Shown here one piece after another: positions 1 through 12,500 of a stretch of DNA of 64,000 bases. The position numbers were made by a program, and so were the translations under genes. Numbering within the stretch: the stretch's first letter is position 1; every line of letters begins with the position of its first letter. Source of the DNA: Nannobrachium achirus (lineage: Eukaryota > Chordata > Actinopteri > Myctophiformes > Myctophidae); NCBI GenBank assembly GCA_963921795.1, contig OY997652.1, positions 16,819,940 through 16,883,939 of the forward strand, in the 5' to 3' direction. A model generated the notes under the pieces. That model ran no database searches. It was given only the letters and a program-made list of their open reading frames with translations, and had not been told where the DNA came from.

Positions 1-300
1 ACATGTTCAGATACTGGATTCTGATTGGCTTAAAACAGTGGTAAATCAGTCAACAACCTTGAGTTGGCCCACTGTTGGTATTCTGAAACAATTAATGATT
101 GTAACTAAATAACCTTGCAAGTTACAACTGTGTTTTCTTTCATTTATATGGTAAAAGTGGTAGAAAAGCAATTTACCATTCGAGGGTCGTGGGTTGTTAG
201 CTGATTTACCACAACCCTGAAACAGTGGTAAATCAGCCACACAACCCACTCCCTCTCATGGTAAATGGCTTACTTTTTAGTAAACGTTAGTTTTGTCAGA
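1..300. repeat. Inverted repeat in rfx3 intron
   Basis: A hairpin at 191-247 has arms at 191-212 and 225-247 built on GTGGTAAATCAG and its complement. A third copy of the same word lies at 38-58. The stretch is the intron to the left of the first rfx3 exon visible here. I do not recognise the repeat family and see no coding potential. Confidence 0.6.
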
Positions 301-370
301 TGTGGGGTGAGTGTCTGTGGAGGATAATGTCATCTTATAGTGAGATCTCACCCCTGCACTGTGTCTACAG

Positions 371-501
371 AGGGAACTCTAAATACCATTATTATGGTAT
401 CCGGGTGAAACCAGACTCTCCTCTCAGCAGACTACAGGAGGACATCCAGTACATGGCCCTGAGACAGCAACCTGTTCAGCAGAAACAAAGGTACACACAC
501 A

Positions 502-533
<32 letters not shown>

Positions 534-3500
534 CACACGCACGCACGCACTCACTCTGTAATCCTGACAAATCTTCCATGTAAAATGCGCAGTGTTCATT
601 TAATGTGCAACATTGTTTTCTCACTCAACAGTATCTGCACATTTCTAAAGTCAATTTAAGGACTTTTTAATACTTCTAAAATGACAAATTGAACATTGGC
701 CAAATTGTCAAATATTAAGAGGCAGAAATTGAACCATGATAGAACCGTGTAATAGAAAATGTAATGCCTCAACTCATTCCCTAGCATCCCTAGTAGCATC
801 CTTTAAAATCACCCTGAAAAACCACTTACAGGCGGCAGCCATTCGCAACTGGCAATAACAAACCTAGCCCCGCCTCCCCTGACCCTCCTTTGTATTTACC
901 TACTGTATATATGTTTTGCACTGTTTATTTTATTTTTATTTACTTTTTTTTTTTACTATATCTACTGCATAGTACTGTGTTCTATCCGTCTGTCATTCAA
1001 TGATATATGAGAGGGGTCCCCAAATTAAGGCCCGGGGGCCGGACACGGCCCGCTTCCACATTTGACCCGGCCCCCTGAACAATGACGCAAAAAAAAAAAG
1101 AAATGTTGCTACTACAACCTCACTTTGCCCCAGTCATAGAACGTGAACGTGAGCCCCCCAGAACGGAATAATGGCAAAAAGGTTGGGTAAGACTAAGAGA
1201 AAATTTTATTCAGAATGCAGGGTATTTAACCCGCAGTGGACACACGATTATTTTTTTGTTCAATGCAAAGAAAAGGCTGTTTGTCTCATCTGTCAAGACT
1301 CAAAGAATACAATCTGCGCCGGCATTATGAATCCCGTCACAAAGACAAGTATGATAGCTTGCAAGGCCAAATGCGAGCAGACAAACTCTCAAAGCTAAAA
1401 AGTGGACTGTTAGCTCAGCAGACTACATTTGTACGCCAAACTCAGCTGAACCAATCGTCAGTTCGGGCCAGTTTCCGTGTTGCTCAGCTGATCGCAAGCG
1501 GCGGTAAACCTTTCACTGAGGGAGAGTTTGTCAAGAAATGTTTGAATGTTGTTGTGGAGGAGGTGTGTCCCGAGAAGAAAGATGTCTTTAATGCTGTGAG
1601 TCTGTCGGCGAGTACAGTCACCAGACGTGTTGAACCCCTGCGATAGGCACCCCTGCGATCGTCACACTTTTTCTGTTACAAACTGACCCTGGCCCCCCAT
1701 CAGAGAAGGGAAAAGTTATGTGGCCCTCACTGGAAAAAAGTTTGGGGACCCTTGCTTCAATGGTTTCCTATGGAAATAAGGTTATTCTTTTCTAGGATCT
1801 CCTTTTAGTTGACCTTGTGCCAGTGAACTGTACCGTCATGAAACTGTACCTTTTCCTATGCAAACTTCTAATAAAGTCTTCAATCAATCAATCAATCAAT
1901 AGTGCTCGTCAGGGTGCCACTGTACTAAGGTGTGAGTGATGTGGTTTCAGGTTCAAACCGGTGCAGAAGGTCCTCCCCAGTGGCTCTGGGGAGAACTACT
2001 CAGGTGAAGGCCAGCATCCTGCCAGCGCTGCAGAACAGGTCATTATCGCACAGAGCCAGCACCACCAGCAGTTCCTAGGTCAGCAGCCTTTCTCCTTTTA
2101 TGTGTGTATACCTGATGGGGCATTAACGACTTGTGATTTTTGCAAGTCGACTCGACTCAGTAAAAAGTCGAGTTGAAGTCGACTTTATCGTTTGACGACA
2201 TCGTCACATCACACGACCCCCCAATTATTTGGGGGGGTCCCCAGATGATTAACTTAATGGGAAGCATTGTTTTCTCACTCACCTGTAAACAAACCAACAT
2301 AAAGTTTAAGTGTATAGAGCGTATCTTCACATTTCTAAAGTGCCAATTTAAGGACTTTTTTATTACCTCTAAAATGGCAAATTAAACATTGTCCAACTTG
2401 TCAAATATTTATGAGGCAGAAATTGTGAAAATAGCAGATCTACATGCTCGCAACGCCTGCCATCGCGAGGCGTTGTGAGCATGTAGATCTGCTATTTTCA
2501 CAATAGAACGTTTTTTTTTTATTCAACTTCGACTTCCGACTTTCTCTGGTGGGAATCGACTTGTGTAATGAAGTCGACTGAGTCGACTTGTCGACTTTTT
2601 AGTTAATGCCCTAGTGTATACCCGATGCTTCCTGTGTGTGTCTTTTTGCTCTACATTGTGACGGAGACCCCTCTCTATGTCTTTGACTTTGTAATGAAGG
2701 TTAATGAGTTGAGCCGGACTGTTGCCAAGTTTGTGGATTGGATCACGCTTTTTGAGAGTCCTAAACCATGGATTACTTTTGTTTTGACTGGTATTTAGTT
2801 TAAAAAAAAACATTTACGGTTTACTTTGTGCAGTACCGTGCACAAGGTAAAGTAGTACAGTGAATCAGTGTATCAGAGTATTTGGATGCCAGTCTATGAC
2901 GTCAGTCCTCTATGTAGACAGCAGCAACTCGAAAGAGTTAAGCCATGATATAGCATGATATTTTCATAAACTGTGGATAGACAGACTTGTGCAATTTATA
3001 GATGCTCTTTGTAAGATTGGTCACACTTAATGGGTGTTCCTTATATTATCTAGTTACTAGATGCACTTTATGAGTAGGTAGTTGAGGATGTACTGCATTT
3101 GGCAAGAACGAAAGTTCAGTTAATTTATTTATTTGTATAGCACATGTAGACACATGCGTAGGATGAAATATCTATTTGCAATAAAAGAGCACTGCATGCA
3201 AACTTCTGACAAACCTTATTAGATTCATGATTCATCTGGTACCTGATGATGGGTTCAGGATTGAACCCCTACATATTATATTTAGAGAAAGTTGTATACA
3301 AAATAATGCTGTCATTGTGTTTAATGTAGGTTATTGTGTTATGTTATTTGTTCCTATATCGTAGCATAAACATGCAGCTATCGGGGTAAACAAAAAAGCA
3401 TCTCAGATTTAGCTGGTTAAAAGTAATAAAACAAACTGAAAATAGATATCCAACCTAAAGCTAAATGCCCACCAGAAAAGAAAAGCTAGATTATCTGATG

Positions 3501-6500
3501 TACATTTTTTTCCCTTGCAGTAAATATGCAGTAAATATCCTGCCCTGTCTGGAGCTTTGTCATGGCTTTTTGCTAAATCTCGCAAAGCGGTACACAGTAT
3601 GTCTAGAGTCATGTCATCAACATGAATCTGTCACATTTAGCGCCACCTTCAGGCCTATTTTTTAAACACATTCTTGGACACTTCTCCTACAGATGTTGCC
3701 CTAAAATCATGCAAAGCAGTATACAGTATGTCTACAGTCATGTCAACAACATGGATCTGTCACCTTAAGCGCCACCATCAGGCAGATTTTTACATGCGAC
3801 CTGACAGTTGCTTATCTCCCGATTGTCATTGTCCACTAGAGAGAGAAATGTCTTGGTCATCACCGTTTTTCTTTATTTCTATATGTTGCTTGCTTCGCTA
3901 TGTCTATGCTGCTGTGTTTGTTTCATCTGACTTGGATTTATATCAACCATCAATCATTCAAAGATTGAGGAGGACTGTGTCAGCATGACTGACTGGATCA
4001 ATAGAGGTCCTTTTAGCCTGAGCTCACACATCAACGGGATAAAACCCACACTGGTTTCATCCAAACGCTCATGGACTTATGAGAAAAGACCAACGTGTTG
4101 TTTCTAAAGACTTACTGATAAACAATACATGTCTGAAAAAAATAATCTCAGAAATAGTCTGGCTAGACTGAAAGCAGATTGAACTCTACATGACCCGTCA
4201 CTATGGGAAGGAGTCAGACAAAAGGAGAAAAACCAGGACCAACAGTGGTTCGATTTCTGTGATGTAAGGACAGATTTTTTTTAATGTCCTTGAGAAAGAT
4301 TTCAGAAACTCTCAAGCTAAAATGTGAGCAATTGGAATTGAAGCCACCGAATGAGAGAGTGTGGAGAGAAATGGGGCTGTGGTCATATAAGAGCCTATAT
4401 AATTATTTAAGCAAGTGGATTGCCAGCAGTACTCACTATAACGTACTATAACGTACTATAACGTACTATAACGTACTATAACAGTACTCACTATAACGCT
4501 GGACACTCTGAACCACATATTTTCTTTTGGTGATACTTAAGCCTCCTTGTCTACAAACCTCCTCTCCAAACATTTAAATGCTATTAAAGCTAGGGCTGCA
4601 CGATGTATCGTTATCGTATCGTTATCTCGATATGAACATGCGCGATGTGCATATCACATTTCCCCAGCATGTACCGCTCAGACAATGAAGGCATACGTTT
4701 TTACACTTGCCCAAAATGTACAGCTAAGGCCAGCCAACCACAAACTTTTCCTTAGACAGACAGCCGAAGCCAACCAATCACAAACATCCCCTTGCCGAGG
4801 CAGGAAACATAACATGCATGCTGCTGCAGTTCACACAGCACAGTTAGCACCTCTGAGCGGCTGGGCGCGCAGCCACGTGCACTGACACAGTCAGTCTGTC
4901 TAACACTGGTTTCACACACTGACCACAGCACGGAGAAATGAATGAGGAACGAGTTTAGAATGGAGGATGTAGAGCGATCATGTCATCATGTGTTGCGTAG
5001 GTCACGCCGTCCTCTTTCTATCTTTTCTTTTCCTCTGAAACAAAAGCAACTCAAAGACTGTAGCCTAGAATTCAATGAGTAGTCATTTCCCCATCAAAAT
5101 GAATTGACTCCACAAGCTTACAATACAACGAACGAGTCGCCGGCGGCTCTATCCGCGAGACCGCGACGCTGTGTGCCGTATCTTCTTTGCAATTGTTCTA
5201 TAAATTACCTTTTCACTTCATCAAATAACTGAAAAGCGTGTTTTTTGATATGAATTTCCTTGTTACCCCTCAACAGATGCATCACGAGCGCTGCCTGACT
5301 TTGTGGAGCTGGATCTTGGAGACGAGAGCAAAGCAGACATCAACATCAGCCCAGAGGACGTAAAAGCCCTTCAGTGTCTTTACAGAGAGCACTGTGAGGT
5401 TAGAGAACCAGAATCATCTAATTTACCATGTAACAGTTAAGCACAACAGGAATTGTTGTGGTTTGACTGACATGTTGCATAATGTGACACTTCATAACTT
5501 AACACAGAGTGTATAGGACACTTCATAACTTAACTCAGAGCGTATAGAACACTTCATAACTTAACATGGCATCCACAGGCTATTGGGATATCATCTGTAT
5601 CCTGACAGTGAATAATAATGAGGACTCGCTCATCCGAGAACAATTCCTGACTAAAACTATAGGACACATCCCAGATAATTACTCTGGAGAAAGGGAGGCA
5701 ACATGAAATCAATCTTGTGTACATCCACGTTTGCCTGCTTGCTTTTACCATGGTTCAGGCTTAAGAGTGCAGGGTTAACAGGCCGTTTTCATAGCTGGTA
5801 TATGGCGAGGGTGACATAGATCTAGGATGGGTGATTTATTAGGGTGATGTCTGATGGCAAGAAGCTAATCGGGTACCAAAGAGTCCTGGTGACCTGTTCT
5901 TGATTGAGCAGCATTGTCTCCATGAAGAGGAGAAACATGGTGTTCCTTCATGAAAGACAGCTAACAGCCATTCCCCCTTAGCAGTGAGGAAAATAATAGA
6001 TACAATCTTATCCTTGGATTGGAAGGGATCAGCAGAGAATCAAGACTGAAGGACAGGAAAACCTCCTGTTCAGGCATCTTGAATAAAACGGTGGATCTCC
6101 TGGGGTTGATGAATAGGAGGGCTTTTATCAATGTCAATTGGGAAGGTCTATTGGGCTTAATCCAGGCTATATGTGGATCACCATGACATGACGTTGCTCT
6201 TATGGGTCCATTTGGTTCCAGAGTTAAGTCCAGTCCATTTAGGCTATGTCTAGACTATGGCATTCAGGCTATAACATTGTAATGTTATGTTTGTCCTAGT
6301 GACAGTATTCCACATTACTTTTCGCTGTTTACACTGTCCTAAGATTTCTCTCCATACAGTCTGTCCCCCTGGTTGCACTGTAATGAAGTAATGACAGTCC
6401 TTTATTACAGTGGTTCTCAAAGTGGATTTCAGGGACTCTCTAGGTTCCTTTATGGGAGTCTAAATTGACACACAAGTCTAGTGTACAAATGGAACAGTAA

Positions 6501-9500
6501 CGGGTCCATTTGGTTCCATTTGTACACTGTCAAAGTTAAGGGGAGACCTTCAATTGTCAAAGTTTTGAGAACCACGGCTTTATTATATCCTGTCCCCCAA
6601 TGTCCCATGACGTTTCATACCCAGCCCCAACCCCAAAACAATATCATCAGAATGATGGTAGGAGGTAGGGTTGGGCGTACCTCCTGGGAGAGATTTGCAC
6701 TCTACTGAGTGCATCTTTCTAAAAAAATTATGAAAGACAGTTTGATGAAAAAAAGAGAAAATAGTCAAATCAGCTGTCTGATCTTAGTGGAGCCCATCAC
6801 TGTTGACATGTCATTGAATGGTAAGTGCTGGTTTGTTTCAGGCTATCCTCGACGTGGTTGTCAACCTCCAGTTCAGTCTCATCGAGAAGCTGTGGCAGAC
6901 ATTCTGGCGTTATTCACCCTCTGACTCAGTAGAGGGCACCACCATTACAGAGAACAGGTCAGCTCCATGGATAACTGATGGTCATTTATCAAACTTCTTA
7001 TGACAGTCAGGTTTTAACTGACAAATAACACGTTGTATTAAACTGGACGTACTTCAAATTCATTTGTGAAATAATATCATAGCTATTGGGCAAAAACCTT
7101 ATATTGCTATATTTCATTAAATATTCATGCTCTATTTTATACAACCATGTTGCCCAAAATAACAAAATCAGTCTACAATGTATTGTGATGTGTTGTTAGC
7201 TTGTAGATCTGCACTATTTCCAAAGTTTCAAAGTTTGCCCATAATAGGGATGGCAGGTTAAGTCTTTCGTTGGGTTTTATAGTAAATATGTAACCAATGA
7301 AAAGTATTAACAAGGGCTTGTGACAAAATAATAACTACATTGGATCTATTGGGTCTATTTTTCCCGAGAAGTAACGGTTTTGTACATCCGAGGTTTCCAC
7401 CCTGACCCGACAGCTATGATCATGTATGATGGGTGGTATGAAGAGGCCTGTATGTAACGCTGGTTTCTTGACTGCACAGCAGTGTGAGTGAGATTGAAGA
7501 TCGACTGCCCCGCTCACAGCTACTGGAGCTGTGCAGGAACGAGGCTGTGCTAAAATGGATGAGCACATGTGACCATCTGATGTACCAGGCCCTTGTGGAG
7601 ATCCTCATCCCCGATGTCCTCAGACCCATTCCCAGTAAAGTCTCATTTATGAAGCAATGTTGCTTGTCATTTTGGCGTGATTCATTTTGAATGTCTTTGC
7701 ATTGTTTTGATCTTATTCACCATTTTTAATTTCCGCAGGTGCCTTGACTCAAGCCATCCGCAACTTTGCCAAAAGCCTGGAAGGTTGGCTGAACAATGCC
7801 ATGAATGCCATTCCACAGAGAATGATTCAGACCAAGGTACAGTACACACTGTACACAACCACAATATATCTTTTCTTTTCACCATATTTTCTGTTTTCTC
7901 TGAACATACTGTATTGAAAGAGCATTTTTCTTCACAAAAGATTAATTTGATGGTTAAAGGAGCTATAGTCAACTTTTTCATTGTAGGGCCGACACTTTGT
8001 TTACATCCTAGTCTATAGACTAGAATGTAAACAAAGTGTCGGTCTGACAATGGCCAAAATGATTATTTTATCATTATTTTACGCTTTTTGTGGTCATTTT
8101 TGAATAGAAACACATATATGAAGCTTATTTTTTATAAAATATTTTCGAAACATTATTTTTATTTTAGCATCCGTTTTTCAAGAAAAAGTTGACTATAGCT
8201 CCTTTAATATATCAGAATATTTCTCACTAGTTGGGCCTTTTCTACTTAATATTGACATAACATTTTGGTTTCTATGCGTGGCCCATGCTCAGGTTGCTGC
8301 TGTTAGTGCCTTTGCGCAAACCCTGCGCAGATACACATCTCTGAACCACCTGGCTCAGGCAGCACGCGCTGTGTTGCAGAACACCTCACAGATCAACCAG
8401 ATGCTGAGTGACCTCAACCGTGTGGACTTTGCTAATGTCCAGGTCTGAATTTCTGTCTTTGCTTTGTTTGGCTTCCTATAAATCATCTGTTCACTCTGTC
8501 TTTCATCCCAAAGGACAGCTTATGTGTACTGTAGCCTATTAGCCCCACTAGGATGCCATGTTGTGGGCTTTTCCTCTAGCACCACCCTTAGGAAAAAAAT
8601 GTCTACTGGGCTAAAGGCTGAATTGCCATTAAACTGGCATGCTTCCTGGAGGACTAACAATACTCATTTTGCTCACACCATGGCCTTTAGCGCCATGCGT
8701 AAGCCCAAATATCTCACTTGCACACAATATGAAAACAAATCTAATGGGCAGATTGCAGAATGAACCCTATTTTGGCTAAATGCCAATTGCACACATTTCA
8801 TCTCAAAATGTTACGGGAATATATGCCATGACCCTTGACGAGCACATTCCTGCTCCCTGGAGCATTAACCCTACAGATTGTGGCATCCCTGTGGCCTTTC
8901 CTCTATAGCAACCCTAAAGCTAGAAGTTCCACTTGGGTATAAGAAGCAGAAAGTCCCTTGCTGTTTTGTTTAGTTCATATTAGGGCATACACGAATAGTG
9001 ATTTTTAGTATTCGAATTATTCAACCTCAAAGTATTCGAATAGTCGAATATTCGACAGGACTGGCCAAACTGTCAAATATTAAGTAAGCAAGAGGGGAAC
9101 ATTGTGAAAATAGACGATCTACATGCTCACAATGCCTCGCAACGATTTTCACAATATTTATCTACAGAACCGAGTCACATTAAATGTTATACCTACAATT
9201 CCAAGTGCTTGTCAGGGTGGGGGGTCCCCAGTTCAAATATGTTTATTTTGGGGGTCACAGCCTAAAAAGGTTTGAGAACCCCTGGTATAAAGCATTAACA
9301 AATTCATTCACCGGGGGCATTGACGACCCATTCTTATGACTTCCTTTCTAGCCAAGCTTTTTAAACTATATATTTTTTAAAGAGAAAACAATAAAAAGAA
9401 GCGAATATTCGACTTTCGGTGAACAACGTCGAATAGTGACTTTGATATTCGAATAATCGAATATTTGGTGAATGCCCTAGTTCATATTATATCTCAGCCT

Positions 9501-12500
9501 CAATCCTTCACTGTTATGCCCTGTTTCCCCCGTTTTGAGCTGTTTTTAATTCTCCTCTCCATGTCATTAGGAGCAAGCATCGTGGGTGTGCCAGTGTGAG
9601 GAGGGTGTGGTGCAGCGCTTGGAGCAGGACTTCAAGGCCACACTACAGCAGCAGAGCTCCCTGGAGCAGTGGGCCGCCTGGTTGGACAACGTGGTCACTC
9701 AGGTCCTCAGGCCATACGAACACCGGCCCAGCTTTCCCACTGCAGCGCGACAGTTCCTGCTCAAGTGGTCCTTCTATAGGTCTGCTTCTGACTGGCTGTG
9801 CACACGTCGTGACATGTCAAATTCTGTGCCTGTGATTTGTTCCCTGGTTGTCACTGGTCCTCAACGCTGGGGTCCGGGGACCACCAGTGGACTGTTATGG
9901 GTCTGTGTACAAATATAACCAAACGGATCGTTTGGTTCCATTTGTACACTCTCAGAGTTACATTAATACTGACAATTTTACATTGTAGATTGGGGTCCCA
10001 GAGATATCCTATTCTTTCAAACGGGGGTTAATTACTGACGTAGATGAAGTGTATTGACGATAGGGCATTCACGAATAGCGATTTTTAGTATTCGAATTAT
10101 TCGACCTAAAAGTATTCGAATAGTCGAATATTCGACAGGACTGGCCAAACTGTCAAATATTAAGTACGGTAAGCAGAGGCGAACATTGTGAAAATAGCCG
10201 ATCTACATGCTCACAACGGCGTTGTGAGCATGTAGATCTGCTATTTTCACAATATTTATCTGCGGAACCAAGTCACATTAAATGTAATACCTACAATTCC
10301 AAGTGCTTGTCAGGGTTCTTCTTATGACTTCCTATCTAGCCAAGCTTTATAAACCATGAAGAAATATATATATACAGTATTTTTAAAGACAAAAAAAAAA
10401 GCGAATATTCGATTTCGGTGAACAACGTCGAATAGTGACTTTGATATTGGAATATTTGGTGAATGCCCTAATTCAGGGGTTCCCAAACTTTTTTGGCTCA
10501 GGGCACCCCTATGAATATAATTTTCATCCAAGGCACCTCTACATTATATTCATAATTTTAACTCCCAACACCTTATATTTATGCCATATTTTAGCGAATA
10601 TGTTGCGAGGAAAACGTTGAGATAACAGCCATTTTGATTAAAACTGACTGAAAATAACTTTGTACTTCAAGTTTAAAATGATACTAAATATTTGTGTCCA
10701 AATGAATTCCAAATATTATCAAATTATCCCGCGGCACCCCTGGACTGCCGTCGCGGAACCCCAGGGTGCCCCGTCACCCACTTTGAAAAACCCCTGCCCT
10801 AATTGACGACGGTGTGTTCTCCTCTCAGCTCCATGGTGATCAGAGACCTGACCCTGCGCAGCGCCGCCAGCTTCGGCTCCTTCCACCTCATCCGCCTGCT
10901 GTACGACGAGTACATGTTCTACCTGGTGGAGCACCGCGTGGCCCAGGCTACCGGAGAGACGCCCATCGGAGTCATGGGGGAGGTACTGTATGCCTGTGGC
11001 AGGTTGCTCTTTCACCGCGTCGCTCCTATGAGGCGAGCCGTCTAGAACAGGGGTCTTCGACGTTTTCAGCCCGCGACCCCCAAAATAATCATAATTGAAC
11101 TGGGGACCCACCCCACCCTGATGAGCACTTAGAGTTGAGGAATTACATTTTGTATAACATGGTTCTTTTGTGAAAATAGCAGATCTACATGCTCACAACG
11201 CCTCGCAAAACGCGAGGCGTTGTGAGCATGTAGATCGGCTATTTTCACATTTTCTGCCTCTACTATTTGACAATTTGGCCAATGTTTAATTTATCATTTT
11301 GGATATATTAAAAAGTCCTTAAATTGTCACTTTAGAAATGTGCAGACACCTCTATACACTTATACTTTATGTTGGTTTGTTTACTGTTGAGTGAGAAAAC
11401 AATGTTGCACATTAAGATAATCATCTGGGGACCCCCCAAAATAATTTGGGGACTCCCGACCCACAGGTTGAGAACCACTGGTCTAGAACAGGGGTCTTCA
11501 ACTTTTTCAGGCCAAGGACCCCTTAGTTGAGAGAGAGAGATGAAGCAGAGACCCCCACAACCTCTTCATAGATTCCATAGTTTCATGGTGACAGCACAAT
11601 CATCAGTGTATTTTGGATTCATGTCAATTTGTGTTTTCATATATTTAACTACTTGAACCGTCAAAATGTAATGAACTTGACCTTTCACTCTGTACTTAGT
11701 CTGCTCTTTTTCCTCTCTACACCAAAGCTCTTTGCCGAAAATAGCCGATCTACAAGCTCTCAACGCCTCAAGCTGCGAGGCGTTGTGGGCTTGTAGATAT
11801 GCTATTTTTGGCTAAAGTTATCAGAATATGCTAGGGTTCAAGTGGTTAATATAAAAAAGTCAAAGTTCTATCACACAAAGATTTGGAGGACCCCCTGTAG
11901 TAGCCCTGAGGATCCCTTAGGGGTCCCGGACCCCCTGTTGAAGACCCTTGGCCTAGAAGACTTTGAGTCTGTCTGTGTGTGTCTGGGGCTAATATCGCAA
12001 ACCACCAGACAGATGAGTGCCATCTTGTGCACGGTACCAGTACTGCAATAATCCCCAAATATTTTTCAATCTCTTTGACATCATGACACAAGGTAGTACT
12101 GATGTCATAGATGACTGACGTCAAAGACTGGCCACACGATCCACAATTAGACCCCGACTTGTTTATTCTACATCACAACATGGTTCCATTTCTATCAACA
12201 GCAATTTCTGGCTTTCAAGTATTAAATTACATTTTCAATGTTCCTGTTTCCTTTGCAAGACTATTGTAATGTATAAGAAATGTAATGTCAACACCATTTT
12301 GTTTCTTTTTGTCATCTAGTTTGATAGCCTCAACACCCTGTCTCCGGATAATCTTGTCAAAGGTATGTGGCTGCGTTTAATTGTTAATTATAAAGTTATT
12401 GTCATATCTGTGTGCGTATGTATGCCCTTTTCTTAAAAATGTATTGCAAAGACAACGATTGGATGATCTTAGAATGAATTGGCCTTGAAGGGGAAGAAAA

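Larger units (their letters stand above)
770..1905 (+). mobile_element. LINE (L2/Rex-like) 3' end split by a hAT insertion
   Basis: The stretch 770-1002 translates at its start like the C-terminus of a non-LTR ORF2 (a [18 protein letters not shown] end), followed by an AT-rich 3' tail. It resumes at 1755-1905 and ends in AATAAA and a (CAAT)n tail. A related tail with the same TTTTAGTTGACCTTG and (CAAT)n end lies at 29003-29125. The interruption at about 1011-1754 is a separate hAT element. The exact LINE clade cannot be set without a library search. Confidence 0.65.
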
